This document shows, piece by piece, positions 1 to 12,958 of a DNA stretch of 64,000 bases (within the stretch, counting starts at the first letter, position 1; each line of letters begins with the position of its first letter). Below the pieces are notes generated by a model, which was not told the DNA's origin, did no database searches, and worked only from the letters and a program-made list of their open reading frames with translations. Source of the DNA: Kosakonia sacchari (GTDB lineage: Bacteria > Pseudomonadota > Gammaproteobacteria > Enterobacterales > Enterobacteriaceae); NCBI GenBank assembly GCA_900109485.1, contig FOAY01000004.1, positions 1 to 64,000 on the forward strand. Direction: 5' to 3'. A program made the translations under genes and the position numbers.

Positions 1-3054
<3,054 letters not shown>

Positions 3055-3074
3055 TCAGATTTAAGTTGCCAAAC

Positions 3075-3102
3075 GGCGGGCGACTTACTGGAAGCGCCCG
3101 CC
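3075..3102 (-). promoter_or_regulatory. GC-rich inverted repeat in the rpsG-fusA gap
   Basis: The arms GGCGGGCG (3075-3082) and CGCCCGCC (3095-3102) are perfectly complementary with a 12-base loop. The hairpin lies in the 98-base gap between the short S7 reading frame and fusA. There is no T-run, so termination is unlikely. It may tune fusA translation or mRNA stability. Confidence 0.5.
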
Positions 3103-3125
3103 TGGTGACTAAAACTCCGAAGGGA

Positions 3126-4171
<1,046 letters not shown>

Positions 4172-4192
4172 GAAATATACAGCGTTCCCACA

Positions 4193-4480
4193 TTACCAAT
4201 GCATCTGAACGGCGTGTTTTACCGTCAGGCTAACGAAATCAGTATAGCTAACCCTGACAACACTGCTCGAAATTTGACCGCTCAATCCGCGTGCTTGCAC
4301 ATCATCATTTAACGCATGAATGGTTATGGGGGCATTTAGCAATAAAGCAATATAGCGACTATCTTCCAGCGCCGCCGTGACGCCATCCGATAACAGTAGT
4401 ACATCATCGCCAGAGCGCAGCATGCGCAGCAGCGCCGCCATATCGCATTGCCAGGGAGAGTGGGACAAAGTATGCAGCAT
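4193..4480 (-). CDS. tusB: TusB, sulfurtransferase complex subunit
   Basis: Structural subunit of the TusBCD hexamer that relays persulfide sulfur from TusA to TusE and MnmA for 2-thiolation of tRNA wobble uridine. The protein is 95 residues, begins [13 protein letters not shown] and has the DsrH-like fold signature. It is the last gene of yheO-tusDCB, 7 bases after tusC. The str promoter lies just downstream, in the gap to rpsL. Confidence 0.95.
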   Translation of the reverse strand: MLHTLSHSPWQCDMAALLRMLRSGDDVLLLSDGVTAALEDSRYIALLLNAPITIHALNDDVQARGLSGQISSSVVRVSYTDFVSLTVKHAVQMHW

Positions 4481-4487
4481 AGGCGCC

Positions 4488-4847
4488 TCAAAACGTCAGT
4501 ACGACAGTGTACTCATCAAGCTGTTCACGCAGCGCTTCCGGCTCCAGCTGTTGCGCAGGCAAGACGAAAGCCGTCTCCTCGCCGAGACCGCGTTCGCGTA
4601 GCGAGGCTGCACACAGCCAGCACTGTTCGATGTCGTACAAAGGAAGGACTTTAAAGGTAGAGATGTAATCGCGCGCCAGAATCGCATCCGGCTGCTGCCC
4701 GGCTAACAGCTGAAACACGCCGTCGCCGATAAAAAACACGCCAATCTCGTCGGTGAATGCCGAGGTAGCGAGTAAGGCATCCAACCCTTCACGCCCGGAG
4801 GATGAGCCGTGCGGCGCGGAAGTAAAGACAAATGCAATACGCTTCAT
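4488..4847 (-). CDS. tusC: TusC, sulfurtransferase complex subunit
   Basis: DsrF-like partner of TusB and TusD in the tRNA 2-thiouridine sulfur relay. The ATG at 4847 gives 119 residues ([14 protein letters not shown]), the E. coli length. The codon just upstream is TTG and can be ignored. The ATG overlaps the TGA of tusD by one base (TGATG), which suggests translational coupling. Confidence 0.95.
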   Translation of the reverse strand: MKRIAFVFTSAPHGSSSGREGLDALLATSAFTDEIGVFFIGDGVFQLLAGQQPDAILARDYISTFKVLPLYDIEQCWLCAASLRERGLGEETAFVLPAQQLEPEALREQLDEYTVVLTF

Positions 4848-5233
4848 CAAAACTGTACCACCCGATCGCAGGAGAACGCAGCTTCCGCCAGCGCGCCCAA
4901 CCCGGTGAGTGAAAAACCTGCCTGTAAATTCGCAGCAGGCAGCGCTAATCGCTCAGCTTCATTGTCATCAACCACGCCACGGCGCAGTGCGGCAGCGACA
5001 CAGATATGCAGTTCAACCTGCTGTTCATCATGTAAACGCTGCCAGGCGCGCACAAGGTCAAACTCATCGCTGGCGGGTGCCGTAAGTGCATTCGCGTTAT
5101 TCACCCCTTCACGATAGAAGAAGACGCTGCTCAGCGTATGTCCGGTTTCCAGCAACGCCAGCGCAAATTGATAAGCGCTACTGGCCTGCTGAGTACCATA
5201 CGCCGGGCCAGTGACCATCAGGGCAAAACGCAT
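4847..5233 (-). CDS. tusD: TusD, sulfurtransferase complex catalytic subunit
   Basis: DsrE-like subunit carrying the sulfur-accepting cysteine of the TusBCD complex. The protein has 128 residues. The reactive cysteine is Cys78 in [14 protein letters not shown], the same position as in E. coli. Its ATG overlaps the yheO stop codon (TAATG) and its own stop overlaps the tusC start, so the three tus genes and yheO form a tightly coupled unit. Confidence 0.96.
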   Translation of the reverse strand: MRFALMVTGPAYGTQQASSAYQFALALLETGHTLSSVFFYREGVNNANALTAPASDEFDLVRAWQRLHDEQQVELHICVAAALRRGVVDDNEAERLALPAANLQAGFSLTGLGALAEAAFSCDRVVQF

Positions 5234-5955
5234 TACCGATCCTGTCCGGAAAAATCACCGCTTTTGAACTGGCGGATGTAAAGGTAAACGGTATGTTTCG
5301 AGATATTCAGGCGATCGGCTACCTGGTTAATCGCGTCTTTAATGTCGAAGATGCCCTTCTCATAAAGGTTCAGCACAATCTGGCGATTCTTGGCATTATT
5401 GGAAACGTTGCGATCGGCATTAACCTCTTCGATGGTGAACTCCAGCGTTTGCATCACCAGATCTTCTACCGAGGAGGCAAAGTTGACGGAGGAGCCAACA
5501 TCCGGGGTTTCCGGCGGAATAAAGGTGTTCATGATTTGCGAGAACGGCACATCAAGATTCATGTTGATGCACAGCAGGCCAATCACCCGGTGATCGCGGT
5601 TACGGATAGCGATAGTCACTGACTTCATCAGCACGCCGCTTTTCGCGCGCGTGAAGTAGCATTTGGAGACGCTACTGTCGGCACCGGTCATATCGTGCAG
5701 CATGCGCAGGGCAAGGTCGGTAATCGGCGAGCCAATTTTACGTCCTGTGTGTTCGCCGTTCGCAATGCGAATAGCGGAACATTTCAGGTCTTGCAGGGAG
5801 TGCAGAACGATTTCGCAGTGTGAGCCAATGAGCATCGCTAACCCGTCCACCACCGCCTCGTAGGATTTAAGGATATCGAAGTCGGTCTGATCGAAAGGAC
5901 GTTGATCCAGTAAATCTAGTTCACTGGTTTCGTTGGTTAATAGCGACCTGGACAT
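5233..5955 (-). CDS. yheO: YheO, DNA-binding transcriptional regulator
   Basis: Regulator with an N-terminal PAS-like YheO domain (about residues 25-140) and a C-terminal helix-turn-helix ([19 protein letters not shown], near residue 215). The start [10 protein letters not shown] at 5955 gives 240 residues, the E. coli length. A longer frame adding MFFF is unlikely because those codons are a run of Ts. An AGGAG site lies 11 bases upstream of the ATG, separated by 8 Ts. It is the first gene of yheO-tusDCB. Its target genes are not evident from sequence. Confidence 0.95.
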   Translation of the reverse strand: MSRSLLTNETSELDLLDQRPFDQTDFDILKSYEAVVDGLAMLIGSHCEIVLHSLQDLKCSAIRIANGEHTGRKIGSPITDLALRMLHDMTGADSSVSKCYFTRAKSGVLMKSVTIAIRNRDHRVIGLLCINMNLDVPFSQIMNTFIPPETPDVGSSVNFASSVEDLVMQTLEFTIEEVNADRNVSNNAKNRQIVLNLYEKGIFDIKDAINQVADRLNISKHTVYLYIRQFKSGDFSGQDR

Positions 5956-6065
5956 GAAAAAAAACACTCCTTTTCAGGAGCCTGTCGTTAACTTTTCAGG
6001 GCAGGCTCATTATTTATATGGGGATATAAATTAATACATCGTACGTTAAGATTATATCCTTACTG

Positions 6066-6100
6066 CAAAAAAAAACGCCGCCCGGAGGCGGCGTTTTTTT
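6066..6100 (-). terminator. Intrinsic terminator downstream of fkpA
   Basis: The stem CGCCGCC (6076-6082) / GGCGGCG (6087-6093) has a CGGA loop and is flanked by A-run and T-run. It can therefore work in both directions. It lies 8 bases after the fkpA stop codon and insulates yheO. Confidence 0.92.
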
Positions 6101-6107
6101 CACACTG

Positions 6108-6977
6108 TTACTTGGTGCCAGTATCGGCAGCCTTCGCATCAGCGGGCTGATCCGCAGCGGCTGGAGCCGCATCTGCCGCGCCAGCATCCGCTTTCGGCGC
6201 CGCGGCGTCAGCTTTCGGAGCCGGTTTGATATCCAGCAGCTCTACGTCAAACACCAGCGTGGAGTTAGCCGGAATGCCCGGAACGCCAGTTTTACCGTAA
6301 GCCAGAGCCGGTGGGATCACCAGCTTGATTTTGCCGCCTTTCTTGATGTTTTTCAGGCCTTCAGTCCAGCCCGGAATCACACCGTCGAGGCGGAAGGAGA
6401 GCGGTTCGCCACGGGTATAGGAGTTATCGAACTCTTTACCGTCAATCAGCGTACCTTTGTAGTTCACAACGACAGTGTCGCTGTCTTTCGGCGCATCGCC
6501 AGTCCCTTCTTTTTCGACTTTGTACAGCAGGCCGGTATCAGAGGTTTTCACACCTTTCTCTTTGGCGAAGGTGTCGCGGAAGGTTTTACCTTTCGCTTCG
6601 TTGTCAGCGGCGTCTTTCTCCATGCGGTCTTGCGCGGCAGTTTTCACACGCGTTTCGAACGCTTGCAGCGTTTGTTCAATTTCCTGGTCGCTCAGTTTGC
6701 TCTTATCAGCAAACGCGTCCTGAACGCCAGCGATCAACTGGGCTTTGTCCAGTTTGATGCCCAGTTTTTCCTGCTCTTTCAGGGAGTTTTCCATATAGCG
6801 GCCCAGAGATGCGCCCAGCGCATAAGCAGATTTCTGGTCGTCATTTTTAAATGCCGCTTTGCTGTCAGCTGCTGTAGCAGTCTCTTTCTTAGCCGTCTCC
6901 GCAGCGAAAGAGATCGGTGCATGAAGGGCAACGGCCATCGTGGTCGCCAGCAGCGTGACTTTAAACAGTGATTTCAT
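6108..6977 (-). CDS. fkpA: FkpA, periplasmic FKBP-type peptidyl-prolyl isomerase and chaperone
   Basis: Periplasmic proline isomerase and chaperone of the envelope stress response. The start MKSLFKVTLLATTMAVAL (6977) gives 289 residues with a signal peptide ending near FAAETA. An N-terminal dimerisation domain spans about residues 45-140 and the FKBP domain about 150-250 (motifs VEKEGTG, NSTLVFDVELLDIKP). The E. coli protein is 270 residues. The extra length is a low-complexity tail of about 39 residues rich in Ala, Lys, Pro and Asp, with the unit PKADA twice. A sigma-E type promoter lies upstream and the gene is monocistronic. Confidence 0.97.
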   Translation of the reverse strand: MKSLFKVTLLATTMAVALHAPISFAAETAKKETATAADSKAAFKNDDQKSAYALGASLGRYMENSLKEQEKLGIKLDKAQLIAGVQDAFADKSKLSDQEIEQTLQAFETRVKTAAQDRMEKDAADNEAKGKTFRDTFAKEKGVKTSDTGLLYKVEKEGTGDAPKDSDTVVVNYKGTLIDGKEFDNSYTRGEPLSFRLDGVIPGWTEGLKNIKKGGKIKLVIPPALAYGKTGVPGIPANSTLVFDVELLDIKPAPKADAAAPKADAGAADAAPAAADQPADAKAADTGTK

Positions 6978-7092
6978 CCATTTCTCCAGGGGTCGGGGCA
7001 TCTCGCCCCAGGGTTAAACATTAAGTAAGAAGCGTACTATAAAGCGTTGCGGTAGAAATCAACATAAGGACACTACCCGAATTCACCTGTTT

Positions 7093-7120
7093 TCTGACTA
7101 TTTTTGTTTAAATTAGTTTC
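7093..7120 (-). promoter_or_regulatory. Sigma-E type promoter of fkpA
   Basis: On the minus strand GAAACT (7120-7115) is followed by 16 bases and GTCAGA (7098-7093), close to the sigma-E pattern GGAACTT-N15/16-GTCnnA. E. coli fkpA is a known sigma-E target, which supports the call. The predicted start site is about 110 bases before the ATG. Confidence 0.75.
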
Positions 7121-7214
7121 TGATTTTCTGACGTAATGCTGTATCGCATGACAAACTTCAGTAAAATTCGTCCGGTTTATGAAATTTGAGCCGGAAGCAG
7201 ACCCGAGGTGAAGA

Positions 7215-7433
7215 ATGCAAGAGCTAACAACAGAAGCGCGACTGGCTGAACTGGAGAGCAAACTGGCTTTTCAGGAGATAACAATCGAAGAGCTAAACCA
7301 GACGGTTATTGCCCACGAACTGGAGATGGCAAAGCTGCGCGAGCATCTGCGACTGATGGCAGAAAAGCTCAAAGCCAGCCAACCTTCCCATATGGCGTCG
7401 CCGTCAGAAGAAACGCCGCCGCCCCATTATTGA
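7215..7433 (+). CDS. slyX: SlyX, small coiled-coil protein of unknown function
   Basis: A 72-residue protein, almost all heptad-like coiled coil (residues 6-55), with a Pro/Ser-rich tail ending PPPHY. No catalytic motif is visible. The name reflects its position next to slyD; no biochemical role is established. It is transcribed divergently from fkpA and convergently with slyD. The ATG follows GAGGTGAAG. Confidence 0.93.
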   Translation: MQELTTEARLAELESKLAFQEITIEELNQTVIAHELEMAKLREHLRLMAEKLKASQPSHMASPSEETPPPHY

Positions 7434-7438
7434 GGCGT

Positions 7439-7460
7439 AAAAAAAGCGGGTTTCCCCGCT
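7439..7460 (-). terminator. Intrinsic terminator of slyD
   Basis: Read on the minus strand, AGCGGG (7460-7455), a GAAA tetraloop (7454-7451) and CCCGCT (7450-7445) are followed by a T-run (7444-7439). It therefore ends transcripts coming from slyD and sits 5 bases beyond the slyX stop. Confidence 0.85.
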
Positions 7461-7510
7461 CAGTGCATAAATCCCTAAGTATTTCGTGTTACAGGCAGGC
7501 GGCAAACTTG

Positions 7511-7597
7511 AAAATCCCCGGGAGCATAGAAAACTATGTGACCGGGGTTTGAAAGTGAAGCTAACGCACCTGCAGTGCGAAAGACGACGGGGATTTT
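7511..7597. repeat. ERIC element (short form)
   Basis: An 87-base imperfect palindrome bounded by the exact 9-base inverted repeats AAAATCCCC (7511-7519) and GGGGATTTT (7589-7597). An inner CATAG/CTATG hairpin and a GTGACCGGGGT segment match the core of enterobacterial ERIC repeats (AATCCCCxGGAGC...GTGACxGGGGT). The full-length ERIC is about 127 bases, so this is a shortened copy. It ends 2 bases from the slyD stop codon and becomes part of the slyD 3' UTR. Confidence 0.8.
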
Positions 7598-7598
7598 A

Positions 7599-8186
7599 TT
7601 AGTGGCAACCGCAGCCGCCGTTACCACCGCAACCGCCTTTACCATGGTCATGATCATGATCGTGGCCGTGACCACCGCAGCAACCGTCGTGATCGTGGTC
7701 GTGGTCATGATCGTGGCCATGCGCACCGTGAACGTGGCCATGAGCCAGTTCTTCTTCAGTCGCTTCGCGGATCGCGACAACTTCAACGTTGAATTTCAGG
7801 TTCTGGCCAGCCAGCATGTGGTTGCCATCAACCACAACGTGGTCGTCTTCGACTTCGGTAATTTCTACCGGTACCGGACCCTGGTCGGTTTCCGCCAGGA
7901 AGCGCATGCCAACCTGCAGTTCGTCAACGCCCATAAAGACGTCTTTCGGTACGCGCTGCACCAGGTTTTCATCGTACTGACCGTAAGCGTCGTTCGCGCC
8001 AACCGCCACATCGAATTTATCGCCGACTTCGTGACCGTCCAGCGCGTTTTCCAGACCAGAGATCAGGGAACCGTGACCGTGCAGGTAGTCCAGCGGCGCA
8101 CTCACCGGAGACTCATCAACCAACACACCGTCTTCTGTACGTACCTGGTAAGCCAGGCTGACCACCAGGTCTTTTGCTACTTTCAT
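7599..8186 (-). CDS. slyD: SlyD, metal-binding FKBP-type peptidyl-prolyl isomerase
   Basis: Cytoplasmic proline isomerase and chaperone that also supplies nickel to hydrogenase maturation, as shown for E. coli. The protein has 195 residues. The FKBP domain (about 1-70 and 120-145) is split by the IF chaperone domain. A C-terminal tail of about 50 residues, from HGHVHGAHG onward, is packed with His, Asp and Cys (HDHDHDHDHD, CGGNGGCGCH), the nickel/zinc-binding region. An ERIC element and then an intrinsic terminator follow directly. Confidence 0.97.
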   Translation of the reverse strand: MKVAKDLVVSLAYQVRTEDGVLVDESPVSAPLDYLHGHGSLISGLENALDGHEVGDKFDVAVGANDAYGQYDENLVQRVPKDVFMGVDELQVGMRFLAETDQGPVPVEITEVEDDHVVVDGNHMLAGQNLKFNVEVVAIREATEEELAHGHVHGAHGHDHDHDHDHDGCCGGHGHDHDHDHGKGGCGGNGGCGCH

Positions 8187-8280
8187 GATATCTCCTGAGC
8201 GTGGGAAAATTACTGGCGCAGATTGTAGCGGAATTCTGCACCCGTGTACCCTTTAGCTTAAAAAAAGCTGCCCGATATGG

Positions 8281-8481
8281 CTAGTCCGGATGAAAAATCC
8301 CAATAACTTGCTCATCTTTGCGAACATGATCGCGAGCCTCTTTATCGGCTTCACGCATCTGGTGTCCGCACTTAACACACTCAACTATATCGACATTATT
8401 TTCACGCCACATCGCCAGCGAATCCTTCGCCTGGCATGACGGACAAACCGCCCCGGCAATAAAACGTTTACGTACAGCCAT
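8281..8481 (-). CDS. yheV: YheV, small zinc-ribbon protein
   Basis: A 66-residue protein beginning MAVRKRFIAGAVCPSC. Four cysteines in two CxxC pairs (Cys13/Cys16 and Cys35/Cys38) form a zinc ribbon. Function is unknown. It is the last gene of kefG-kefB-yheV, 10 bases after kefB. The upstream in-frame codons overlap kefB and are not used, because the homologous length starts at MAVRKRF. Confidence 0.94.
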   Translation of the reverse strand: MAVRKRFIAGAVCPSCQAKDSLAMWRENNVDIVECVKCGHQMREADKEARDHVRKDEQVIGIFHPD

Positions 8482-8491
8482 TCGAATCCCC

Positions 8492-10297
8492 TTATTCAAA
8501 CTCGTCCCAGCCATCCAGCTGGCGACGCTCTTGTTGCATTTCACGCTGGAAAATCTCCTCCAGCTCGCGCCGCGCTTCGCGTACGCGGGAAATTTGTAGC
8601 GTATCGGTATGCACCGGCATCAGTTCGCGCAGCATACGCATATCCAGCCGTTTAAAATGCAGTTGCGCACGCTGCGCCTGGTGAGGGTGCATCCCCAGCG
8701 AAATAAGCGCCTTGCGCCCCAACTCCAGCGCACTGGAGAAGGTTTCGCGGGAAAACTGCGTCACACCGGCCTGCAACAGCTCGTGCGCTTCCACACGTCC
8801 CCGCGCCCGCGCCAAAATGGCCAGATGCGGGAAATGTTGCTGACAGATTTCCACCAGTTTCATCGTATCCAGCGGATCGTTGCAGGTAATGACGATGGAT
8901 TGTGCTGATTCCGCGCCCGCCGAGCGCAGCAGTTCCACCTGCGTCGCATCGCCGTAATAAACTTTATAACCGTACTTACGCATCAGGTTAACGGCGCTGA
9001 TATCCCGCTCCAGCACGGTAATGCGCATCTTGTTCGCCATCAGCAGGCGGCCAATCACCTGACCAAAGCGACCAAACCCCACCACAATCACCTGCGGTTT
9101 ATCATCTTCCACCCACGGCGTTTCGTCTTCATCTTCTGGCGTGTTAAAGCGCCATGAGAGCAGCTTATCGATGCCGCGCATCAGCAACGGCGTGGTCATC
9201 ATTGACAGGGTGACGGTCACCAGCAACAGCGCCATCTGATCGTGCTGAAACAAGCGCTGGGACGAGGCAGAAGAGAAGAGCACAAACGCAAACTCTCCCC
9301 CCTGACTAAGCACGCCGGCAAACTGCATCCGCTCCGAACTGCGCAGCCCATACACACGCGCCAGCACATACAGCACCAGCGTTTTGATCACCACCAGCAC
9401 TGCGACGCTCATCACCACCCATAATAAGTGGGTATAAAGCACGCCCAGATTCAGCGCCATACCGACAGAAATAAAGAACAGACCGAGCAGTAAACCTTTA
9501 AACGGTTCGATAGCGATTTCCAGTTCGTGGCGATATTCGCTCTCCGCCAGCAGCACCCCGGCAATAAAGGTGCCGAGCGCCATCGACAGCCCCAGCGCAT
9601 CCATAAACAGCGCCGAACCGAGCACCAGCAACAGCGTGGCTGCAGTAAAAACCTCGCGGACGCCTGAACCGGCAATAAAGCGAAATACCGGGCGCAGCAG
9701 GTAACGCCCGCCAATCAACATGCCGGCAAAGGCCAGCACCTTCATGCCAACCTTCATCCAGTCAAGGTGATCGTCGCCATTTCCTGCCAGCAGCGGCACC
9801 AGCGCCAGCGCCGGGATCACCGCCAGATCCTGAAACAGCAACACAGAAAAACCCAGTTGCCCGGATTCGCTGCGATTCATGCCTTTATCGCGCATCAGTT
9901 GCAGCGCCATCGCCGTCGATGACATCGCAAGGCCGATACCGCCAATCACGGCAGCTTGCCAGGCGAATTGCGTCAACATCAACAACCCAGCCAGAATCGC
10001 CGCGCTCAGCAGCACCTGCGCGGCACCGACGCCGAAAATCGAGCGTCGCAGTTCCCAAAGCTTGGCCGGATTCAGCTCCAGCCCGATGATAAACATCAGG
10101 AACACCACGCCCAGCTCGGAGAAGTGGAGAATTTCGTCAACGTCGCTGATAAACCCCAGCCCCCACGGGCCAATGGCTATCCCCGCCAGCAAATAACCCA
10201 GCACAGCCCCAATGCCAAGCCGGGCAGCCAGCGGTACGGCGACGACGGCAGCGAAGAGAAACAGTACGCCTGCCAGTAACAGCGCGGAACCCTCCAT
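8492..10297 (-). CDS. kefB: KefB, glutathione-regulated potassium/proton antiporter
   Basis: Inner-membrane K+ efflux system, held closed by glutathione and opened by glutathione-electrophile adducts. The start [15 protein letters not shown] (10297) gives 601 residues, the E. coli length. There are about 12 membrane segments of the CPA2 family (1-385), then a cytoplasmic RCK/TrkA-N domain with the Rossmann motif GFGRFGQ (about residues 407-413). The ATG overlaps the kefG stop (ATGA), so the ancillary protein KefG and the channel are co-translated. Confidence 0.97.
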   Translation of the reverse strand: MEGSALLLAGVLFLFAAVVAVPLAARLGIGAVLGYLLAGIAIGPWGLGFISDVDEILHFSELGVVFLMFIIGLELNPAKLWELRRSIFGVGAAQVLLSAAILAGLLMLTQFAWQAAVIGGIGLAMSSTAMALQLMRDKGMNRSESGQLGFSVLLFQDLAVIPALALVPLLAGNGDDHLDWMKVGMKVLAFAGMLIGGRYLLRPVFRFIAGSGVREVFTAATLLLVLGSALFMDALGLSMALGTFIAGVLLAESEYRHELEIAIEPFKGLLLGLFFISVGMALNLGVLYTHLLWVVMSVAVLVVIKTLVLYVLARVYGLRSSERMQFAGVLSQGGEFAFVLFSSASSQRLFQHDQMALLLVTVTLSMMTTPLLMRGIDKLLSWRFNTPEDEDETPWVEDDKPQVIVVGFGRFGQVIGRLLMANKMRITVLERDISAVNLMRKYGYKVYYGDATQVELLRSAGAESAQSIVITCNDPLDTMKLVEICQQHFPHLAILARARGRVEAHELLQAGVTQFSRETFSSALELGRKALISLGMHPHQAQRAQLHFKRLDMRMLRELMPVHTDTLQISRVREARRELEEIFQREMQQERRQLDGWDEFE

Positions 10298-10851
10298 CAG
10301 CGACCTCCTGGCGACAGCGGCGACGCCAGCCAGTCGCCGTAAGCTTTGGCGTGATTCGCCAGTTCCTGCGGCGGCTGCCTGCGTGCCCAATAAACAATGA
10401 TCGGGCTAAGCCAGTGCATACGGCACATGGCGGCGGTCAGCTCGAACGGGCGCAGAATGTCATTCATTGAGTAGCGATTCAGGCCATCATGGCGATAAGC
10501 CGCCTCCGGCTCACCGGTGGTGACCACGCTACGCCAGTACTTTCCCGCCAGTTGATTCCCGCCAATACCGCTGGCAAAACCGCGGCTTAACACGCGATCC
10601 AGCCACTCTTTGAGCAATGCCGGACAGCTGTAGGTATACAGCGGATGCTGGAAGACGATCACGTCATGCTCACGCAGTAGCGCCTGTTCACGAGGAATAT
10701 CGATAAAGAAATCGGGATAGCGCGCGTAGAGATCGTGCACCGTGACATTTTGGAGCTGCATTGCCGGTTTAAGCAAAACCCGATTAGCCACCGAGTCCTG
10801 AGATTCCGGATGGGCATACAGCAGCAACACTTTGGCTGTCTGCGACATCAT
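10297..10851 (-). CDS. kefG: KefG, ancillary quinone-reductase-like subunit of KefB
   Basis: Flavodoxin-like NAD(P)H oxidoreductase family protein required for full KefB activity. The protein has 184 residues starting [18 protein letters not shown]. It carries the [20 protein letters not shown] block typical of the family. It is the first gene of kefG-kefB-yheV and divergent from yheS, with 175 bases between the two starts. Confidence 0.95.
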   Translation of the reverse strand: MMSQTAKVLLLYAHPESQDSVANRVLLKPAMQLQNVTVHDLYARYPDFFIDIPREQALLREHDVIVFQHPLYTYSCPALLKEWLDRVLSRGFASGIGGNQLAGKYWRSVVTTGEPEAAYRHDGLNRYSMNDILRPFELTAAMCRMHWLSPIIVYWARRQPPQELANHAKAYGDWLASPLSPGGR

Positions 10852-11026
10852 TCCCCTCCCGGGTGTCGTACCTGTTATTCTTCCGGCGCGGCTGCTTTTG
10901 CCCGCCCAGAATGATTTTGTCTATCGCCTTCATTTTGGGCTACCATTGCGGCCCCGGTACGGCATTAGGCCGTAACCTTACATTATCATAATGACAAATT
11001 AACATAGTCTGAACATACGGCGCCTT

Positions 11027-12931
11027 ATGATTGTTTTCTCCTCGTTACAAATTCGTCGCGGTGTGCGTGTCCTGCTGGATAACGCCACGGCCACCATTAA
11101 CCCGGGCCAGAAAGTCGGTCTGGTGGGTAAAAACGGCTGCGGCAAATCAACGCTGCTGTCGCTGCTGAAAAACGAGATAAGCGCCGATGGCGGCAGCGTC
11201 ACGTTTCCGGGCACCTGGCAACTGGCGTGGGTGAATCAGGAAACCCCGGCCCTGAACGAGGCGGCGATAGACTATGTGATAGATGGCGATCGTGAATATC
11301 GCCAACTGGAAGTCGAGCTGAACAGCGCTAACGAGCGCAACGACGGCCATGCCATCGCCACGGTACACGGCAAACTCGATGCCATCGACGCCTGGACTAT
11401 CCGTTCCCGCGCTTCCAGCCTGCTGCACGGGCTGGGCTTTACCAACGAGCAACTCGATCGCCCGGTGAGTGATTTCTCCGGCGGTTGGCGTATGCGTCTG
11501 AACCTCGCGCAGGCGCTGATCTGCCGTTCAGATTTACTGCTGCTCGATGAACCGACGAACCACCTGGATCTGGACGCGGTGATCTGGCTGGAGAAGTGGC
11601 TGAAGAGCTATCAGGGCACGCTAATTCTGATCTCCCACGACCGCGATTTCCTCGATCCGGTGGTCGACAAAATTCTGCATATCGAACAACAAAGCCTGTT
11701 CGAATATACCGGCAACTACAGTTCGTTCGAGCGCCAGCGTGCAACGCGTCTCGCCCAGCAGCAGGCCACTTACGAAAGCCAGCAGCTACGCGTGGCGCAC
11801 CTGCAAAGCTTTATTGATCGCTTCAAAGCGAAAGCCAGCAAAGCCAAACAGGCGCAGAGCCGTATCAAAATGCTTGAACGCATGGAGCTGATTGCGCCAG
11901 CGCACGTCGATAATCCGTTCCATTTCAGCTTCCGCGCGCCGGAAAGCCTGCCGAACCCATTACTGAAAATGGAAAAAGTGAGCGCGGGTTATGGCGATCG
12001 TACCATTCTGAATGCCATCAAGCTGAACCTGGTGCCCGGTTCGCGTATTGGCCTTCTGGGGCGCAACGGTGCGGGTAAATCGACGCTGATCAAAATGTTA
12101 GCCGGTGAACTGGCGCCGCAAAGCGGTGAAATCGGCCTGGCGAAAGGCATCAAGCTGGGTTATTTCGCCCAGCATCAACTGGAGTTTTTACGCGCGGATG
12201 AGTCGCCGCTGCAACACCTGGCGCGCCTGGCGCCGCAGGAGCTGGAGCAGAAGCTGCGCGATTATCTCGGCGGTTTCGGTTTTCAGGGCGACAAAGTTAC
12301 CGAGGTGACGGAACGCTTCTCCGGCGGCGAAAAAGCGCGGCTGGTGCTGGCGCTGATCGTCTGGCAGCGCCCGAACCTGCTGCTGCTCGATGAACCGACC
12401 AACCACCTGGATCTCGATATGCGCCAGGCGCTGACCGAAGCGTTGATCGAATTCGAAGGCGCGCTGGTCGTCGTTTCGCACGATCGTCACCTGTTGCGCT
12501 CCACCACTGACGATCTCTACCTGGTGCACGACGGCAAAGTGGAGCCGTTTGAAGGCGATCTGGAAGATTATCAGCAATGGCTGAGCGACGTGCAGAAACA
12601 GGAAAGTCAGCCTGCGGAAGCCGCAAAAGATAACGGCAACAGCGCTCAGGCACGTAAAGATCAAAAGCGTCGCGAAGCGGAACTGCGCACGCAAACTCAG
12701 CCGCTGCGTAAAGAGATCGCCCGGCTGGAAAAAGAGATGGAAAAGCTCCATGCACAACTGGCGCAAGCCGAAGAGAAGCTCGGCGACAGCGGGTTGTACG
12801 ATCAAAGCCGTAAAGCCGAGCTGACCACCTGCCTGCAACAACAGGCGACGGCGAAAGCCGGTCTGGAAGAGTGTGAAATGGCGTGGCTTGAAGCGCACGA
12901 GCAGCTGGAAGCGATGCTGCAAGGGGAATAA
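11027..12931 (+). CDS. yheS: YheS, ABC-F family ATPase
   Basis: Soluble duplicated ATP-binding-cassette protein of the ABC-F group, which act on ribosomes; E. coli YheS has no fully settled role. The protein has 634 residues. The first cassette has Walker A GKNGCGKST (34-42), signature FSGGWRMRL and Walker B LLLLDEPTNHLD. The second has GRNGAGKST, FSGGEKARL and LLLLDEPTNHLD. The arm/linker is charged and the C-terminus is a coiled coil (about 540-630). There are no membrane segments. In E. coli the next gene is yheT; here the mdc block intervenes. Confidence 0.96.
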   Translation: MIVFSSLQIRRGVRVLLDNATATINPGQKVGLVGKNGCGKSTLLSLLKNEISADGGSVTFPGTWQLAWVNQETPALNEAAIDYVIDGDREYRQLEVELNSANERNDGHAIATVHGKLDAIDAWTIRSRASSLLHGLGFTNEQLDRPVSDFSGGWRMRLNLAQALICRSDLLLLDEPTNHLDLDAVIWLEKWLKSYQGTLILISHDRDFLDPVVDKILHIEQQSLFEYTGNYSSFERQRATRLAQQQATYESQQLRVAHLQSFIDRFKAKASKAKQAQSRIKMLERMELIAPAHVDNPFHFSFRAPESLPNPLLKMEKVSAGYGDRTILNAIKLNLVPGSRIGLLGRNGAGKSTLIKMLAGELAPQSGEIGLAKGIKLGYFAQHQLEFLRADESPLQHLARLAPQELEQKLRDYLGGFGFQGDKVTEVTERFSGGEKARLVLALIVWQRPNLLLLDEPTNHLDLDMRQALTEALIEFEGALVVVSHDRHLLRSTTDDLYLVHDGKVEPFEGDLEDYQQWLSDVQKQESQPAEAAKDNGNSAQARKDQKRREAELRTQTQPLRKEIARLEKEMEKLHAQLAQAEEKLGDSGLYDQSRKAELTTCLQQQATAKAGLEECEMAWLEAHEQLEAMLQGE

Positions 12932-12958
12932 CGGGCGATGACAGCGGGCGAGAGAGTT

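Noticed and set aside
7511-7597. CRISPR repeat or small RNA gene after slyD
   Set aside because: A single copy with no spacers. The structure and wording fit an ERIC element, and it lies inside the slyD transcript.
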